Program-made: the position numbers and the translations under genes
Notes under the pieces: model-generated
Seen by the model: the letters and a program-made list of their open reading frames with translations, nothing else
What the model was told of the DNA's origin: nothing
The model's database searches: none
Part shown: positions 9,701-16,507 of the stretch, piece after piece
Layout: the number at the start of each line of letters is the position of its first letter
Position numbering within the stretch: the stretch's first letter is position 1
From: Planctomicrobium sp051466335
Lineage (GTDB): Bacteria; Planctomycetota; Planctomycetia; Planctomycetales; Planctomycetaceae
Assembly: GCF_051466335.1 (NCBI RefSeq)
Contig: NZ_CP195793.1
Location: forward strand, 1,240,001 to 1,304,000
Direction of reading: 5' to 3'
Length of the DNA: 64,000 bases

Positions 9701-10319
9701 ACAAGCGGTTTATCAACAAGGGACAAAGCTTGGCACAGTGGGGCGTCCTCTGCCCGGGGTGACAGCGAAGATCGTCGATCCTGAAACCCGCGAAGATCGG
9801 GGAATCGGTGTTGAGGGGCTCTTGCTGATCAAAGGACCAAGCGTCATGAAGGGCTATCTGGACGACCCGGCAAAAACCAATGATCTGGTTCGTGATGGCT
9901 GGTACAACACAGGCGACTTCGCTGTTCTTGATACAGATGGGTTCCTGACGATCACTGGGAGGCAAAGCCGCTTCTCCAAGATCGGCGGAGAGATGGTTCC
10001 CCATATTCGTATTGAGCAGGAACTATTTAAGATCTGCGAGGCACCCGATGCGGAAGAAGCAGGGTTAATTTTGGCGGTTACGGCCGTGGCGGACGATAGT
10101 CGCGGAGAACGAATCATTGTTTTGTACACCCAGCTTTGCGAACCGGTTGATCAGGTGATCAAAAAGCTGGCTCAGACAGGTATTCCCAAATTGTGGATTC
10201 CTTCCTCCGACTCTTTTATTCAGGTGGACCAGATTCCGGTGCTCGGAACCGGAAAACTGGATTTGAAAGCTGTCAAAGAAATGGCATTGGATGTAACTCG
10301 AAACGCCAAAGCATTTTAG
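6786..10319 (+). CDS. LplT-like MFS / PlsC acyltransferase / acyl-ACP synthetase fusion (Aas type)
   Basis: A 1177-residue inner-membrane protein with three modules. Residues about 20-430 are an MFS transporter (about 12 helices, LplT-like) expected to flip lysophospholipid. Residues about 440-640 are a PlsC acyltransferase with the HxxxxD motif in VANHVSFMDG and the second motif FAEGGLTR. Residues about 690-1170 form an AMP-dependent acyl-ACP/acyl-CoA synthetase with TSGSTGEPKGVV, GYGATELSP, YNTGDF and GRQSRFSKIGGE. Together they would import lysophospholipid and re-acylate it with activated fatty acid, as E. coli LplT and Aas do as separate proteins. The ATG start is followed at once by the first membrane region. 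The MFS-PlsC-synthetase fusion is known in several phyla. Substrate assignment is by family only. Confidence 0.9.
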   Translation: MSLSVGHSESTFTPELKQSSTVGSTSFIGLVLTQFFGAFNDNLLRWFAVLISQPILGSSAAIVLGGVSLTVPYLFTMPAAGWLADRFSKRSIITRVRGLEVLLLIAAILSIAYGNSLSLLSIVFVKGLLSALTSPSKFGCIPEIVSPRFLSNANGIMAMFSIVGMGAGTIASFVLYGFSTPELGSGNWESIAVIALTLLVGAVAAYLSSLLVFTAGAADPELPPRLNPLVDVIPAMKILWGDRRLFRAAFGIAFFYFLASLAQQNIDPFGSTILSLEKAQIGVLLGILVAGVGVGSLLAGRLSDGKVELGIVPLGALGIAVNSILICVFGSFVDPSLPTNGQVAYWGSCIGLFLLGASAGLYDVPLEAYLQMRSDPQRRGTVLAGSFFLSYVMILVSFGVFYLLRAVIGLSPGSLFLLMGIMTLPVVVYLVWLMPDWTFRFCLWLVTHSIYRLRLHGLENVPDRGAALIVANHVSFMDGVFLCIATSRFVRFLVYSDFTEMPILNQLARIMRVIPIRASDGPVAVVKSINSAREGLKNGEVVCIFAEGGLTRTGQIQPFQKGLMKIVRGMDVPIVPTYLNGLWGSIFSWRGGKVFWKWPKSWPFPVDIHFGTPIRNPQDVALVRQAVEQLAAEAVKMDAAQNKLVPVRRFIRQCKASKFVSKVADSAKTELTGGKLLAGALAFRRVLRRTVLSNDEKSVGLLLPPSVGGCLANMALALDRRISINLNYTLSEDVLNYCVDKAGIKHVLTSRRFLEKMPFKLQNAEFVFLEDVKEKVTSLDRMMGALGAFALPASVLDSLLGLKKIAPDDTLTIIFTSGSTGEPKGVVLSQVNVGANAEAIDHLLNVKHEDGILGVLPFFHSFGYTASMWLPMCYSLRGVYHFSPLDAKVIGRLCQDHKLTIMMTTPTFLKMYLKRCDPENFASLDLIVVGAEKLPVELAQQFEEKFKVLPTEGYGATELSPVAAVNVPDHRSQAVYQQGTKLGTVGRPLPGVTAKIVDPETREDRGIGVEGLLLIKGPSVMKGYLDDPAKTNDLVRDGWYNTGDFAVLDTDGFLTITGRQSRFSKIGGEMVPHIRIEQELFKICEAPDAEEAGLILAVTAVADDSRGERIIVLYTQLCEPVDQVIKKLAQTGIPKLWIPSSDSFIQVDQIPVLGTGKLDLKAVKEMALDVTRNAKAF

Positions 10320-10592
10320 GGTTCGGCGTTTAGTCAGCATCGAGGAATTCAGCGAACCGGCGAGTCATTTGGGGTGTCATTGCTGAAGCTGATTTTCGCA
10401 GCCGGTTGCGGATTTTATCTTGAATCCATCAACACGGAGAGAAATGAGCTTGCTGTTTTGAATCGATTTTGATGGGCTTCTTCACCACTTTGTCCGGTTC
10501 GAGAACTTTCTGCTTGCGGAAGGTTGCGAAGAATCGCCTGAAAAGTATCATCTCCGCTTCGACTGGTGATCGAAAGGTCGTCCAGAAGAGTA

Positions 10593-10665
10593 GGAGGCGT
10601 AGCTCAGTCGGTAGAGCAACGGACTTTTAATCCGTTGGTCCAGGGTTCGAGTCCCTGCGCCTCCA
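10593..10665 (+). tRNA. tRNA-Lys (TTT)
   Basis: A complete 73-nt cloverleaf: the acceptor GGAGGCG pairs with CGCCTCC, the D arm is GCTC...GAGC, and the anticodon stem ACGGA/TCCGT encloses loop CTTTTAA with anticodon TTT at 10626-10628. The T arm is CAGGG-TTCGAGT-CCCTG, with discriminator A and no encoded CCA. Unlike the next two tRNA genes it has no integrated element. Confidence 0.97.
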
Positions 10666-10670
10666 CTTCA

Positions 10671-10706
10671 AAAGGCCGTGAAGCAGAAATGCTTTGCGGC
10701 CTTTTT
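10671..10706 (+). terminator. Terminator after tRNA-Lys
   Basis: The stem AAAGGCCG / CGGCCTTT has a further paired inner part (AAGCA / TGCTT) around a GAAA loop and runs into TTTTTT, just after the tRNA 3' end. Confidence 0.88.
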
Positions 10707-10918
10707 TGTTGGAGTGATTTATTGTGAACTGGGGTGGGCATCCTTGTTTCACCGCTACGTCCGCTGGTGATTCTCGAGGCACCGCTGCGAGTTCTGTCCT
10801 TGCGGGAATCTCTGTGAATTTGTTCGATCGCAAGTAATGCGGCGTACATCACCATCGGGGAGAGCGAGATGAACGTTCATGAAAAGCTCAACTATGTTGA
10901 GTTTTCTACAGTGGATCT

Positions 10919-11095
10919 TCAGTGGTTGAGGCTGGAGGTGAGATCGTGAAGCCGATCTTCGAATTTACGGGAGGGCGTCGCTTTTGCTTCGCGGAGCCAA
11001 GTGGAAGCGAGTTCACGGTCTGGTTGGATGTCCGCATCGATGAGGCGGCTTGAGGCAATGTTCGCGACCTCATCAACTGCTGAGTCGGCAAAGAA
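10919..11095 (-). pseudogene. Possible start-less coding remnant downstream of tRNA-Arg
   Basis: One reverse frame reads like real protein for about 58 residues (FADSAVDEVANIASSRLI, then DRELASTWLREAKA, then EDRLHDLTSSLNH and stop). It has no ATG, GTG or TTG in frame, and its upstream side runs straight into the 3' end of tRNA-Arg. It could be the tail of a gene whose front was lost in an earlier rearrangement at this tRNA. Codon-position bias was judged by eye only. The rest of 10707-11100 shows nothing but a weak hairpin at 10887-10901. Confidence 0.25.
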
Positions 11096-11100
11096 AAGAA

Positions 11101-11174
11101 TGCGCCCGGCAGGATTCGAACCTGCGACCGACGGATTAGAAATCCGTTGCTCTATCCTACTGAGCTACGGGCGC
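11101..11174 (-). tRNA. tRNA-Arg (TCT), site of element 1 integration
   Basis: A complete 74-nt cloverleaf on the reverse strand: the acceptor GCGCCCG pairs with CGGGCGC, and the anticodon stem CGGAT/ATCCG encloses a loop with anticodon TCT. The T arm is GCAGG-TTCGAAT-CCTGC, with discriminator A. The 5' half plus anticodon loop lies inside the 45-bp repeat that recurs at 26321-26365. The right-hand (5') part and everything upstream therefore come from the integrated element, while the 3' half is host DNA. Its promoter must be supplied by the element. Confidence 0.96.
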
Positions 11175-11180
11175 AACTCT
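11136..11180 (+). repeat. Left attachment repeat of element 1
   Basis: This 45-bp sequence is identical to 26321-26365. It starts in the anticodon loop of tRNA-Arg, covers the whole 5' half of the gene and runs six bases beyond its 5' end. Identity stops sharply on both sides (GGA versus GAG on the left, TGTTTTG versus CTGTTTA on the right), which marks the recombination product. Confidence 0.95.
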
Positions 11181-11228
11181 TGTTTTGGTAAGCTGTTGTG
11201 TCTTTCTGGGAGTTGGCTCGATTTGAGT

Positions 11229-11258
11229 TTGACACTCCGATCTGACACTCGCTACTCT
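11229..11258 (+). promoter_or_regulatory. Candidate integrase promoter with doubled TGACACTC motif
   Basis: TTGACA at 11229-11234 and TACTCT at 11253-11258 are 18 bp apart, about 80 bp before the integrase start. The octamer TGACACTC occurs at 11230-11237 and again at 11243-11250, so the promoter overlaps a 13-bp-spaced direct repeat. This could be an operator or an integrase/Xis arm site. Confidence 0.4.
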
Positions 11259-11340
11259 ATATTCTCTCCAAAAGTGACGCCCGCGATGCTTGCAACATCC
11301 GGGCGTCGAACACCACCGAGTTCTTGCCAAGGTGATGCCG

Positions 11341-12636
11341 ATGCAAAAGTCTACAGTTTCGCGCCGTTCACGCAAGCCGAAGTACAGCAAGCCTTACAAA
11401 GACTTTCCACTGACAGCCCATCCTTCCGGACGGTGGGTTAAAAAGTTCAACAAGGCTTCCCATTATTTTGGGCCGATTGGTGCCTCGGGTACTGAGCAGT
11501 ATGAAGCGAACTGGCGAGCGGCGCTGGACCGATTCAATCGCGAATGGCCTTATATCCTTAAAGGCGAATCACTGCCTCAAGTTGTAGACGAAGCCAGCGA
11601 ATGCTGTACGCTGAGAGTTCTTTGCAACGAATTCCTGGCTTCCAAGCGGAACAAGATGGAAACCGGCGAGCTAACGGAACGAAGTTATCGCGACTACTTC
11701 CGTTCCTGCAAGTTGCTGATCGAACACTTCGGGAAAAATCGAGCCGTAGAATCCCTGCGTCCACTTGACTTTGAAGCGTTTCGAAAAGGACTGGCGAAGA
11801 ACCTCAGTGCCGGAACGCTCGGCAATGAGATCACGCGCTGCCGCGTTATCTTTAAGTTTGCAGCTGACCAAGAGCTGATTCCTGTACCTGTGAAGTTTGG
11901 GCAATCCTTCGAGCGTCCATCGAAGAAGACACTCAGGCGGGTTCGTAATGAAGCCGGTCCCAAGATGTTCGACGCTGCTGAAATCCGAACGCTGCTGAGA
12001 GCTCTAGAGGGGGCGTCCGTCAGTATCGCGGGGCAGGAAACGCCAGTGACTCTGAAACCTGATCCGCAATTGAAGGCGATGATTTTACTTGGGATTAATG
12101 GAGGGCTTGGCAACACTGACTGTTCTGGTCTTACCGAATCCCACTTGGATCTCAATGCAGGATGGATGAGCTACCCACGTCCGAAGACGGAGATTCCTCG
12201 CAAGATTCCTCTTTGGCCAGAAACCGTGACTGCACTCTCCGAGGTCGTCGAACGCCGGTTGCGACCGCGTACAGACGAAGATCAAGGTTTAGTGTTTCTC
12301 ACGCGAAGTCGCCGCCGTTGGGTGCGAATGGCAGGTAAGGGACTAGATGTAGAAGGGAATGAGAAACCCCGGAGCGTTTTGGATGATATATCGCGAGCAT
12401 TCGGCAAGTTACTTCACGCTTTGAACATCAACGGGCGAAATGGCTTGGGCTTCTACACACTGCGAAGAACGTTCGAGATTCAGGCGGGAGAGTCTAAAGA
12501 TCAAGTAGCTGTCGACGCGATTATGGGGCACACTGACGAGTCGATGGCTGCCGTCTACCGTCAAGGACAGATCAGTGAAGATCGCCTCCGAGCCGTCGTT
12601 GATGTTGTTCATCGTTGGCTACGGTTGGCTGAGTAA
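11341..12636 (+). CDS. Tyrosine-recombinase integrase of element 1, atypical active site
   Basis: A 431-residue phage-type integrase expected to catalyse recombination at the tRNA-Arg att sites. It has an N-terminal basic region, a SAM-like core-binding domain (about 95-200, LRVLCNEFLASKRNK) and a C-terminal catalytic domain. Present are the beta-hairpin Lys region (about 280-287, PKTEIPRK), the second Arg in YTLRRTF (about 371), and the His and Tyr in MGHTDESMAAVYRQ (about 394-406). The first catalytic Arg, normally in T-G-L-R, is replaced: the segment reads GGLGNTDCSGL (about 251-261), and the His of HxxR is Tyr. I chose the ATG with AAGG eight bases upstream over a distal TTG. It is the first gene inside the left repeat, as expected for the element's own integrase. 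Confidence 0.88.
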   Translation: MQKSTVSRRSRKPKYSKPYKDFPLTAHPSGRWVKKFNKASHYFGPIGASGTEQYEANWRAALDRFNREWPYILKGESLPQVVDEASECCTLRVLCNEFLASKRNKMETGELTERSYRDYFRSCKLLIEHFGKNRAVESLRPLDFEAFRKGLAKNLSAGTLGNEITRCRVIFKFAADQELIPVPVKFGQSFERPSKKTLRRVRNEAGPKMFDAAEIRTLLRALEGASVSIAGQETPVTLKPDPQLKAMILLGINGGLGNTDCSGLTESHLDLNAGWMSYPRPKTEIPRKIPLWPETVTALSEVVERRLRPRTDEDQGLVFLTRSRRRWVRMAGKGLDVEGNEKPRSVLDDISRAFGKLLHALNINGRNGLGFYTLRRTFEIQAGESKDQVAVDAIMGHTDESMAAVYRQGQISEDRLRAVVDVVHRWLRLAE

Positions 12637-12722
12637 TGTGATATTTCAGTTAAGTGGATCCAGTTGCTCCAGAATACGAGCTTCACTGACAACTTCCAGG
12701 TTCCAGCAAGACGATCACTCAG

Positions 12723-13547
12723 ATGGTAATGAATGAAGAAATTGCCAGAATCTTCAGCCAAGAATCTCGTAAGTCACAAAGATGGCTTCCCGTTCTAAGG
12801 GCGGTTGCAGAGTCTTGCGTAGACTTTTGGGATGCAGGTGCGTCACTCCAAGAAAGCAACGTTCGTTTACTCAACGAGATCACCAGAGAAGCAATTCAAT
12901 CGCGAAGAGTTTTAGACAGTCATGATGTTAGTCAAGCTTTAGCCTCTGCAGCAGACCGCCCGGTACGTCTTAATGGTAGAATGAATGTTTCATACCATCA
13001 CGCTGCAATGGATCTAGCCATCTCATGGCCGTATTTGTTGTGGAATCGCATTGGATTTATTTCTCGCCCATACCAAAGTTACGATGAGTCAGGCGACGTA
13101 AATTGGCTCAGGCAATACCCTCCTGAAGTGGTAAAACAGGCCAATTCGGATTTGTTGGGCGACTTCAATTTAAGTGAAGTTGCAGATGAAGCACGAATTG
13201 GAATTGAACGGGAGCGGGCAAAGATCTTAGAGCCTCTAGGTACCCCATTTGAATCGTCGGAAATTCCTGCAATACGTCTATTTGAACGTAAGCCATTAAA
13301 GAACTCGAAAGACTTGTTTTCGAAGTGTACAAATCCGACAGAAATCAGCCTTGTACGTGCCGCGTTAGAATTCGGACCACTCAAGGGAGAGGCACTTTGC
13401 CAAAAGGTAAGACTGGAATTCAACTCAAACACAAAAAACGCTCTGTCATCTCTTAGGAAGCGAGGAATCTTAGCGAACTGTCGGAGGCTTGGTGGTTACT
13501 ATGTTCCATCACAAAGTCAGGATCGGAAAGTCAAAAGTCAGGACTGA
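12723..13547 (+). CDS. Hypothetical element protein with C-terminal winged-helix-like segment
   Basis: A 274-residue soluble protein that I do not recognise. The N-terminal two thirds show no motif. The end (about 205-265: ALEFGPLKGEALCQKV, then FNSNTKNALSSLRKRGIL, then GGYYVP) has the helix-turn-helix-wing pattern of a winged-helix domain, so DNA binding is plausible. It lies between the integrase and a string of tightly coupled small genes, a usual place for phage regulators. It has no clear Shine-Dalgarno and low GC compared with the host genes. Function remains unknown. Confidence 0.7.
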   Translation: MVMNEEIARIFSQESRKSQRWLPVLRAVAESCVDFWDAGASLQESNVRLLNEITREAIQSRRVLDSHDVSQALASAADRPVRLNGRMNVSYHHAAMDLAISWPYLLWNRIGFISRPYQSYDESGDVNWLRQYPPEVVKQANSDLLGDFNLSEVADEARIGIERERAKILEPLGTPFESSEIPAIRLFERKPLKNSKDLFSKCTNPTEISLVRAALEFGPLKGEALCQKVRLEFNSNTKNALSSLRKRGILANCRRLGGYYVPSQSQDRKVKSQD

Positions 13548-13577
13548 CTTTAAGGAGTCGCCCCGTAGACTTGGGGC

Positions 13578-13760
13578 ATGACGAACAAATCACCATCACT
13601 TCTAGACGCAGCCGCGATTCTCGAGAAGATCTCACCTGCCGAAATTGAGTCACGCCTCGACGAAATTGAAGCTGAAGCAAGGTCCTTGAGGCTCCTTCTA
13701 AGAACACTTAGGGCCAGAGAGTCAGCTCAAAAGAAGCGAGAACGTGAGGTGTCCAAGTGA
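13578..13760 (+). CDS. Small coiled-coil protein
   Basis: A 60-residue charged helical protein (AEIESRLDEIEAEARSLRLL, then LRARESAQKKREREV) that would form a short coiled coil. No family is recognised. Its TGA overlaps the GTG start of the next gene (GTGA), so the two are translationally coupled, which supports it being a real gene despite its size. Confidence 0.6.
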   Translation: MTNKSPSLLDAAAILEKISPAEIESRLDEIEAEARSLRLLLRTLRARESAQKKREREVSK

Positions 13761-14011
13761 CCATCCTCACCCCTCCTGAGATCGCCAGACGGTGGCGTTG
13801 CAAGCCAGAGGGCGTTCGAAAGCTGATTGATTCCGGCAAGCTGCCTGCGTTCAACGTTGCTTCGCCGACAAGTCGTCAGCCGCGATGGCGCGTCACATTG
13901 GCTGCGGTGGAAGCCTACGAAGCCGGACTAGTTAACCCTGTTGCCGCGCCATCCGTTCCACATTCTCCCCGCCGGAGAAAGCTCTCGCGAGGTGCGGGAG
14001 GGCCGTTTTGA
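13757..14011 (+). CDS. Excisionase/AlpA-like helix-turn-helix protein
   Basis: An 84-residue protein whose first 50 residues match the MerR-like HTH_17 pattern of excisionases and AlpA regulators: TPPEIARRWRCKPEGVRKLI, then a GKLPAFNV wing, then RWRVTLAAVEAYE. It probably acts as Xis or a local repressor. It starts at a GTG overlapping the stop of the coiled-coil gene and ends overlapping the TTG start of the next gene, so the three genes form a tightly packed operon. Confidence 0.75.
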   Translation: MTILTPPEIARRWRCKPEGVRKLIDSGKLPAFNVASPTSRQPRWRVTLAAVEAYEAGLVNPVAAPSVPHSPRRRKLSRGAGGPF

Positions 14012-14919
14012 ACGCTCCTACTTATCCGCAACGAGATTCGTTCTTTGCTCACAAATTCTGCCGCCTGATGGTCAAGGTCTGTCTCGCCAACGAATTGGGA
14101 GCTGATGCGTGTTACCTGCTAATGGTAATTGCCCACACGGAAGACGCGGCACACTACCGACGTGCCACAACTTGGTTTAACGGTCAACTGATGACGGTTC
14201 TTGGAATCAGTCAGCAAAAGACCCTGATTCGAATCAGGAAGACACTCATTGACGCAGGCTGGCTCCATTATGAGGAAGGGGGAAAGGGGAAAGCGGGACG
14301 ATACTGGGTATTGATCCCACAAGAGGCAATTGGAATCGATGATCAACCGAGTGATGAAGGCGATTCCATGCCAGTTGCGCTTTCCGAAATACAGCGCAAC
14401 GGGAATCAAGAGGGCAAATCGAGTACAGCGCATTGTCACTCTAATGGGAAACGATCGGGAAGTGATCGGCACAATCATTCAACCCTGTCCCTAACCCCTC
14501 CCCTGATCCCTACCCCTATAGAAGAGGGGGAAAAGCCGCCCCCTCCCCTGACTAAAGAGTTTCAAGACGTCGTTGATGCATGGAACAATCTGCCAGCCCA
14601 ATTCCCGAAGTGCAGCAAGCTGAGCAAAAAACGCAAGACTGCTTTGACGTCTCGATTGGCTGATCGGGACTGGCGCGAGGGGTGGCCCGCTGCACTTGCA
14701 CGTTTACCAACGTCGACATTCCTTAGAGGCGAAAATGATCGAGGCTGGGTTGCTGATTTTGATTTTTTTCTGAAGACCGATTCCGTCACAAAAATCCTAG
14801 AGGGGAAGTATTCCTGTAATGGAAAAGCAAACACAACAATCGTCTCAAACCGAACGAATTCAGGATTCGTCCATGATCCTAAAACAGGGGCCAAACTACT
14901 CAGCTCGAGAGATTTTTAA
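14008..14919 (+). CDS. Replisome-organiser-like protein (winged helix plus phage replication C-terminus)
   Basis: A 303-residue protein probably binding the element's origin. The N-terminal 110 residues form a winged-helix pattern (ATTWFNGQLMTVLGISQQKT, then LIRIRKTLIDAGWLHYEEGG, then KAGRYWVLIP). A Pro/Gly-rich linker follows, then a C-terminal block (about 190-280) ending FLRGENDRGWVADFDFFLK and VTKILEGKY. That ending is a recurrent signature of phage replication initiators placed before a helicase loader. The neighbour downstream is just such an ATPase. The TTG start is coupled to the previous stop (TTGA). Function is inferred from motif and context. Confidence 0.7.
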   Translation: MNAPTYPQRDSFFAHKFCRLMVKVCLANELGADACYLLMVIAHTEDAAHYRRATTWFNGQLMTVLGISQQKTLIRIRKTLIDAGWLHYEEGGKGKAGRYWVLIPQEAIGIDDQPSDEGDSMPVALSEIQRNGNQEGKSSTAHCHSNGKRSGSDRHNHSTLSLTPPLIPTPIEEGEKPPPPLTKEFQDVVDAWNNLPAQFPKCSKLSKKRKTALTSRLADRDWREGWPAALARLPTSTFLRGENDRGWVADFDFFLKTDSVTKILEGKYSCNGKANTTIVSNRTNSGFVHDPKTGAKLLSSRDF

Positions 14920-15913
14920 ACTGAAGGTCGACGAGATCGTTCTAGAGCGACTGGAGGCCAAAGAAGCAGCTCGTAAGAGGATCGCCGACCAGCTAGCGAG
15001 CGTGTCGATCAGCAATGAAGAAGCTGCAATCTTCGATAATCTTCGAGCTCGACAGGAAGAGGGCGAGCAGCTGACCAGCGATTACCGACTCATGAATCCT
15101 GAACTCTTTCGAACTCGAAAAGACTCGGTTCAACGCCGCCAAAGCGAATTGAAGATGAAGGAACGCGCAGAAGCTCGGGTCGAAGCCAGTCGGCGACATC
15201 CGGAACTCTATGCTGCGATGCAAGAGGAACTTCGCGAGGAAGAACGTGTCCGCTTCATGAATCTGGATGCGAAGCGGAGAGCAGACCGAATTGAATATCT
15301 CAACACCACAGCATGGCCCAAAATGGCAGGCCGGTTCGTGCATTCGTCGCTGGAGAACTTCGAGGAAACAGGAACTGAAATTGAGCGGGCGGCTCAACGC
15401 AGCGTGTTAGGAGAGCTAAGGCAGCTCAATTTTCTGGAATCGATTCAAGCAGGTCAGAACATCCTCTTCCTCGGCCCTCCTGGAGCGGGGAAAGATCACC
15501 TGATGCATGCCCTCATGAGGCGGATGCTTCTCCCGCTCGATGGAAACATCCTTTTGAAGAACGGCGCGGAACTGCGATCGAGATTGCGAGACGCTTCCCG
15601 AGGACAGCCTGGTGACGAAGACCAGATTGTAAATCCAATGCTGAAGTCGCATCTCTTATGCCTCTCTGATCCCGCACACACCGCCGGTGCATCACTTTCT
15701 GATTTTCAAACGGACTGCCTGTATCGGGTTGTTGAAGGACGTTGGAGGGAGAAACGGCCCATTTGGATGACTGCCAATCTTCCCATGGAAGAGACCGGTA
15801 GGTATGCCCGAGAGATTTTTTCGAGTCCAGTTTGGGATCGATTGATCGACAACGCGAAGATCGTCATTTGCAACTGGGGGAGCTTCCGCGAGTGCGAGAG
15901 TGTCATTCAGTAA
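14819..15913 (+). CDS. DnaC-like AAA+ ATPase (helicase loader)
   Basis: A 364-residue protein: the first 180 residues are a highly charged helical region, followed by a DnaC/DnaI-type ATPase domain. Walker A is GPPGAGKDHLMHAL (about residue 223). The Walker B region reads LLCLSDPA, where one acidic residue of the usual DD is Ser. A sensor-1-like segment WMTANLPMEETGRY and a C-terminal WDRLIDNAKIV follow, both typical of IstB/DnaC loaders. The start overlaps the preceding gene by about 100 bp; GAGGGGAAG upstream supports ATG 14819, while ATG 14873 is an alternative. With the preceding gene it forms an initiator/loader pair that would bring the host DnaB to the element. Confidence 0.8.
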   Translation: MEKQTQQSSQTERIQDSSMILKQGPNYSAREIFKLKVDEIVLERLEAKEAARKRIADQLASVSISNEEAAIFDNLRARQEEGEQLTSDYRLMNPELFRTRKDSVQRRQSELKMKERAEARVEASRRHPELYAAMQEELREEERVRFMNLDAKRRADRIEYLNTTAWPKMAGRFVHSSLENFEETGTEIERAAQRSVLGELRQLNFLESIQAGQNILFLGPPGAGKDHLMHALMRRMLLPLDGNILLKNGAELRSRLRDASRGQPGDEDQIVNPMLKSHLLCLSDPAHTAGASLSDFQTDCLYRVVEGRWREKRPIWMTANLPMEETGRYAREIFSSPVWDRLIDNAKIVICNWGSFRECESVIQ

Positions 15914-16010
15914 CGGATAAGCCCTCCGTTCTGGTTGAATCAAAAAGTGACGCAGGACAGCTATTTTCATCACGGTCCGGTGTCAGTTCAGACACTTTCG
16001 ATAATTAATC

Positions 16011-16505
16011 ATGCTGAAAATTACTGTCCAATCTGATGCTCGCAACCTCCTGCTCATTGCCGAAGAGTTGGATCGGGGGAGCGAAGATGTCCTCACCGCA
16101 ATCGGGACCGAGTTGTTGGGGTACATCGCCGAAGACTTTGAGGCGAAGTCTCGCGGGAAAGTGGGGGCTGGCGGGATTCAATGGGATCCCCTGACGGCTG
16201 CAAGAATCAAGCAGAAAGCGAAGCGAGCGAAAAAGGGGGACACGTCGACGCAGATCGGAATTGATACCGGCGTGATGGCAAACTCGATCAGCCCAAAGTT
16301 TGCTCCCCCGGATGGTCAAGGCGGCAATGTATTTGAGGTGACAGGTCATGCTGTCGAGGTGGGGTATGGCCGAACCTATGCCAAACACTTTGACAAACTG
16401 CGGACGCTCATCCCCGAAGAGCTACCACAAGACTGGATTGATGGCTGCGAGGAAATTGTTCAAGCGTGGATTGATGATCTTTGGAACAGAAGGATTCGAA
16501 ATTAG
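16011..16505 (+). CDS. Phage virion-morphogenesis / tail-completion-like protein
   Basis: A 164-residue protein with the ordered motifs of tail-completion proteins of the P2 gpS/Mu gpG type: FEAKSRGKVGAGGIQWDPL, a basic KQKAKRAKKG segment, GIDTGVMANSISPKF, then VEVGYGRTYAKHFDKL and IPEELPQ. Such proteins finish the tail terminus during virion assembly. It lies in the late part of the element directly before the tape-measure-like gene. No other head-tail joining proteins are seen, which is odd. Family assignment is by eye. Confidence 0.6.
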   Translation: MLKITVQSDARNLLLIAEELDRGSEDVLTAIGTELLGYIAEDFEAKSRGKVGAGGIQWDPLTAARIKQKAKRAKKGDTSTQIGIDTGVMANSISPKFAPPDGQGGNVFEVTGHAVEVGYGRTYAKHFDKLRTLIPEELPQDWIDGCEEIVQAWIDDLWNRRIRN

Positions 16506-16507
16506 TC

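Noticed and set aside
10906..11091. Reverse frame of 61 residues after tRNA-Arg
   Set aside because: Another frame over the same bases reads much more like protein; this one is its shadow.
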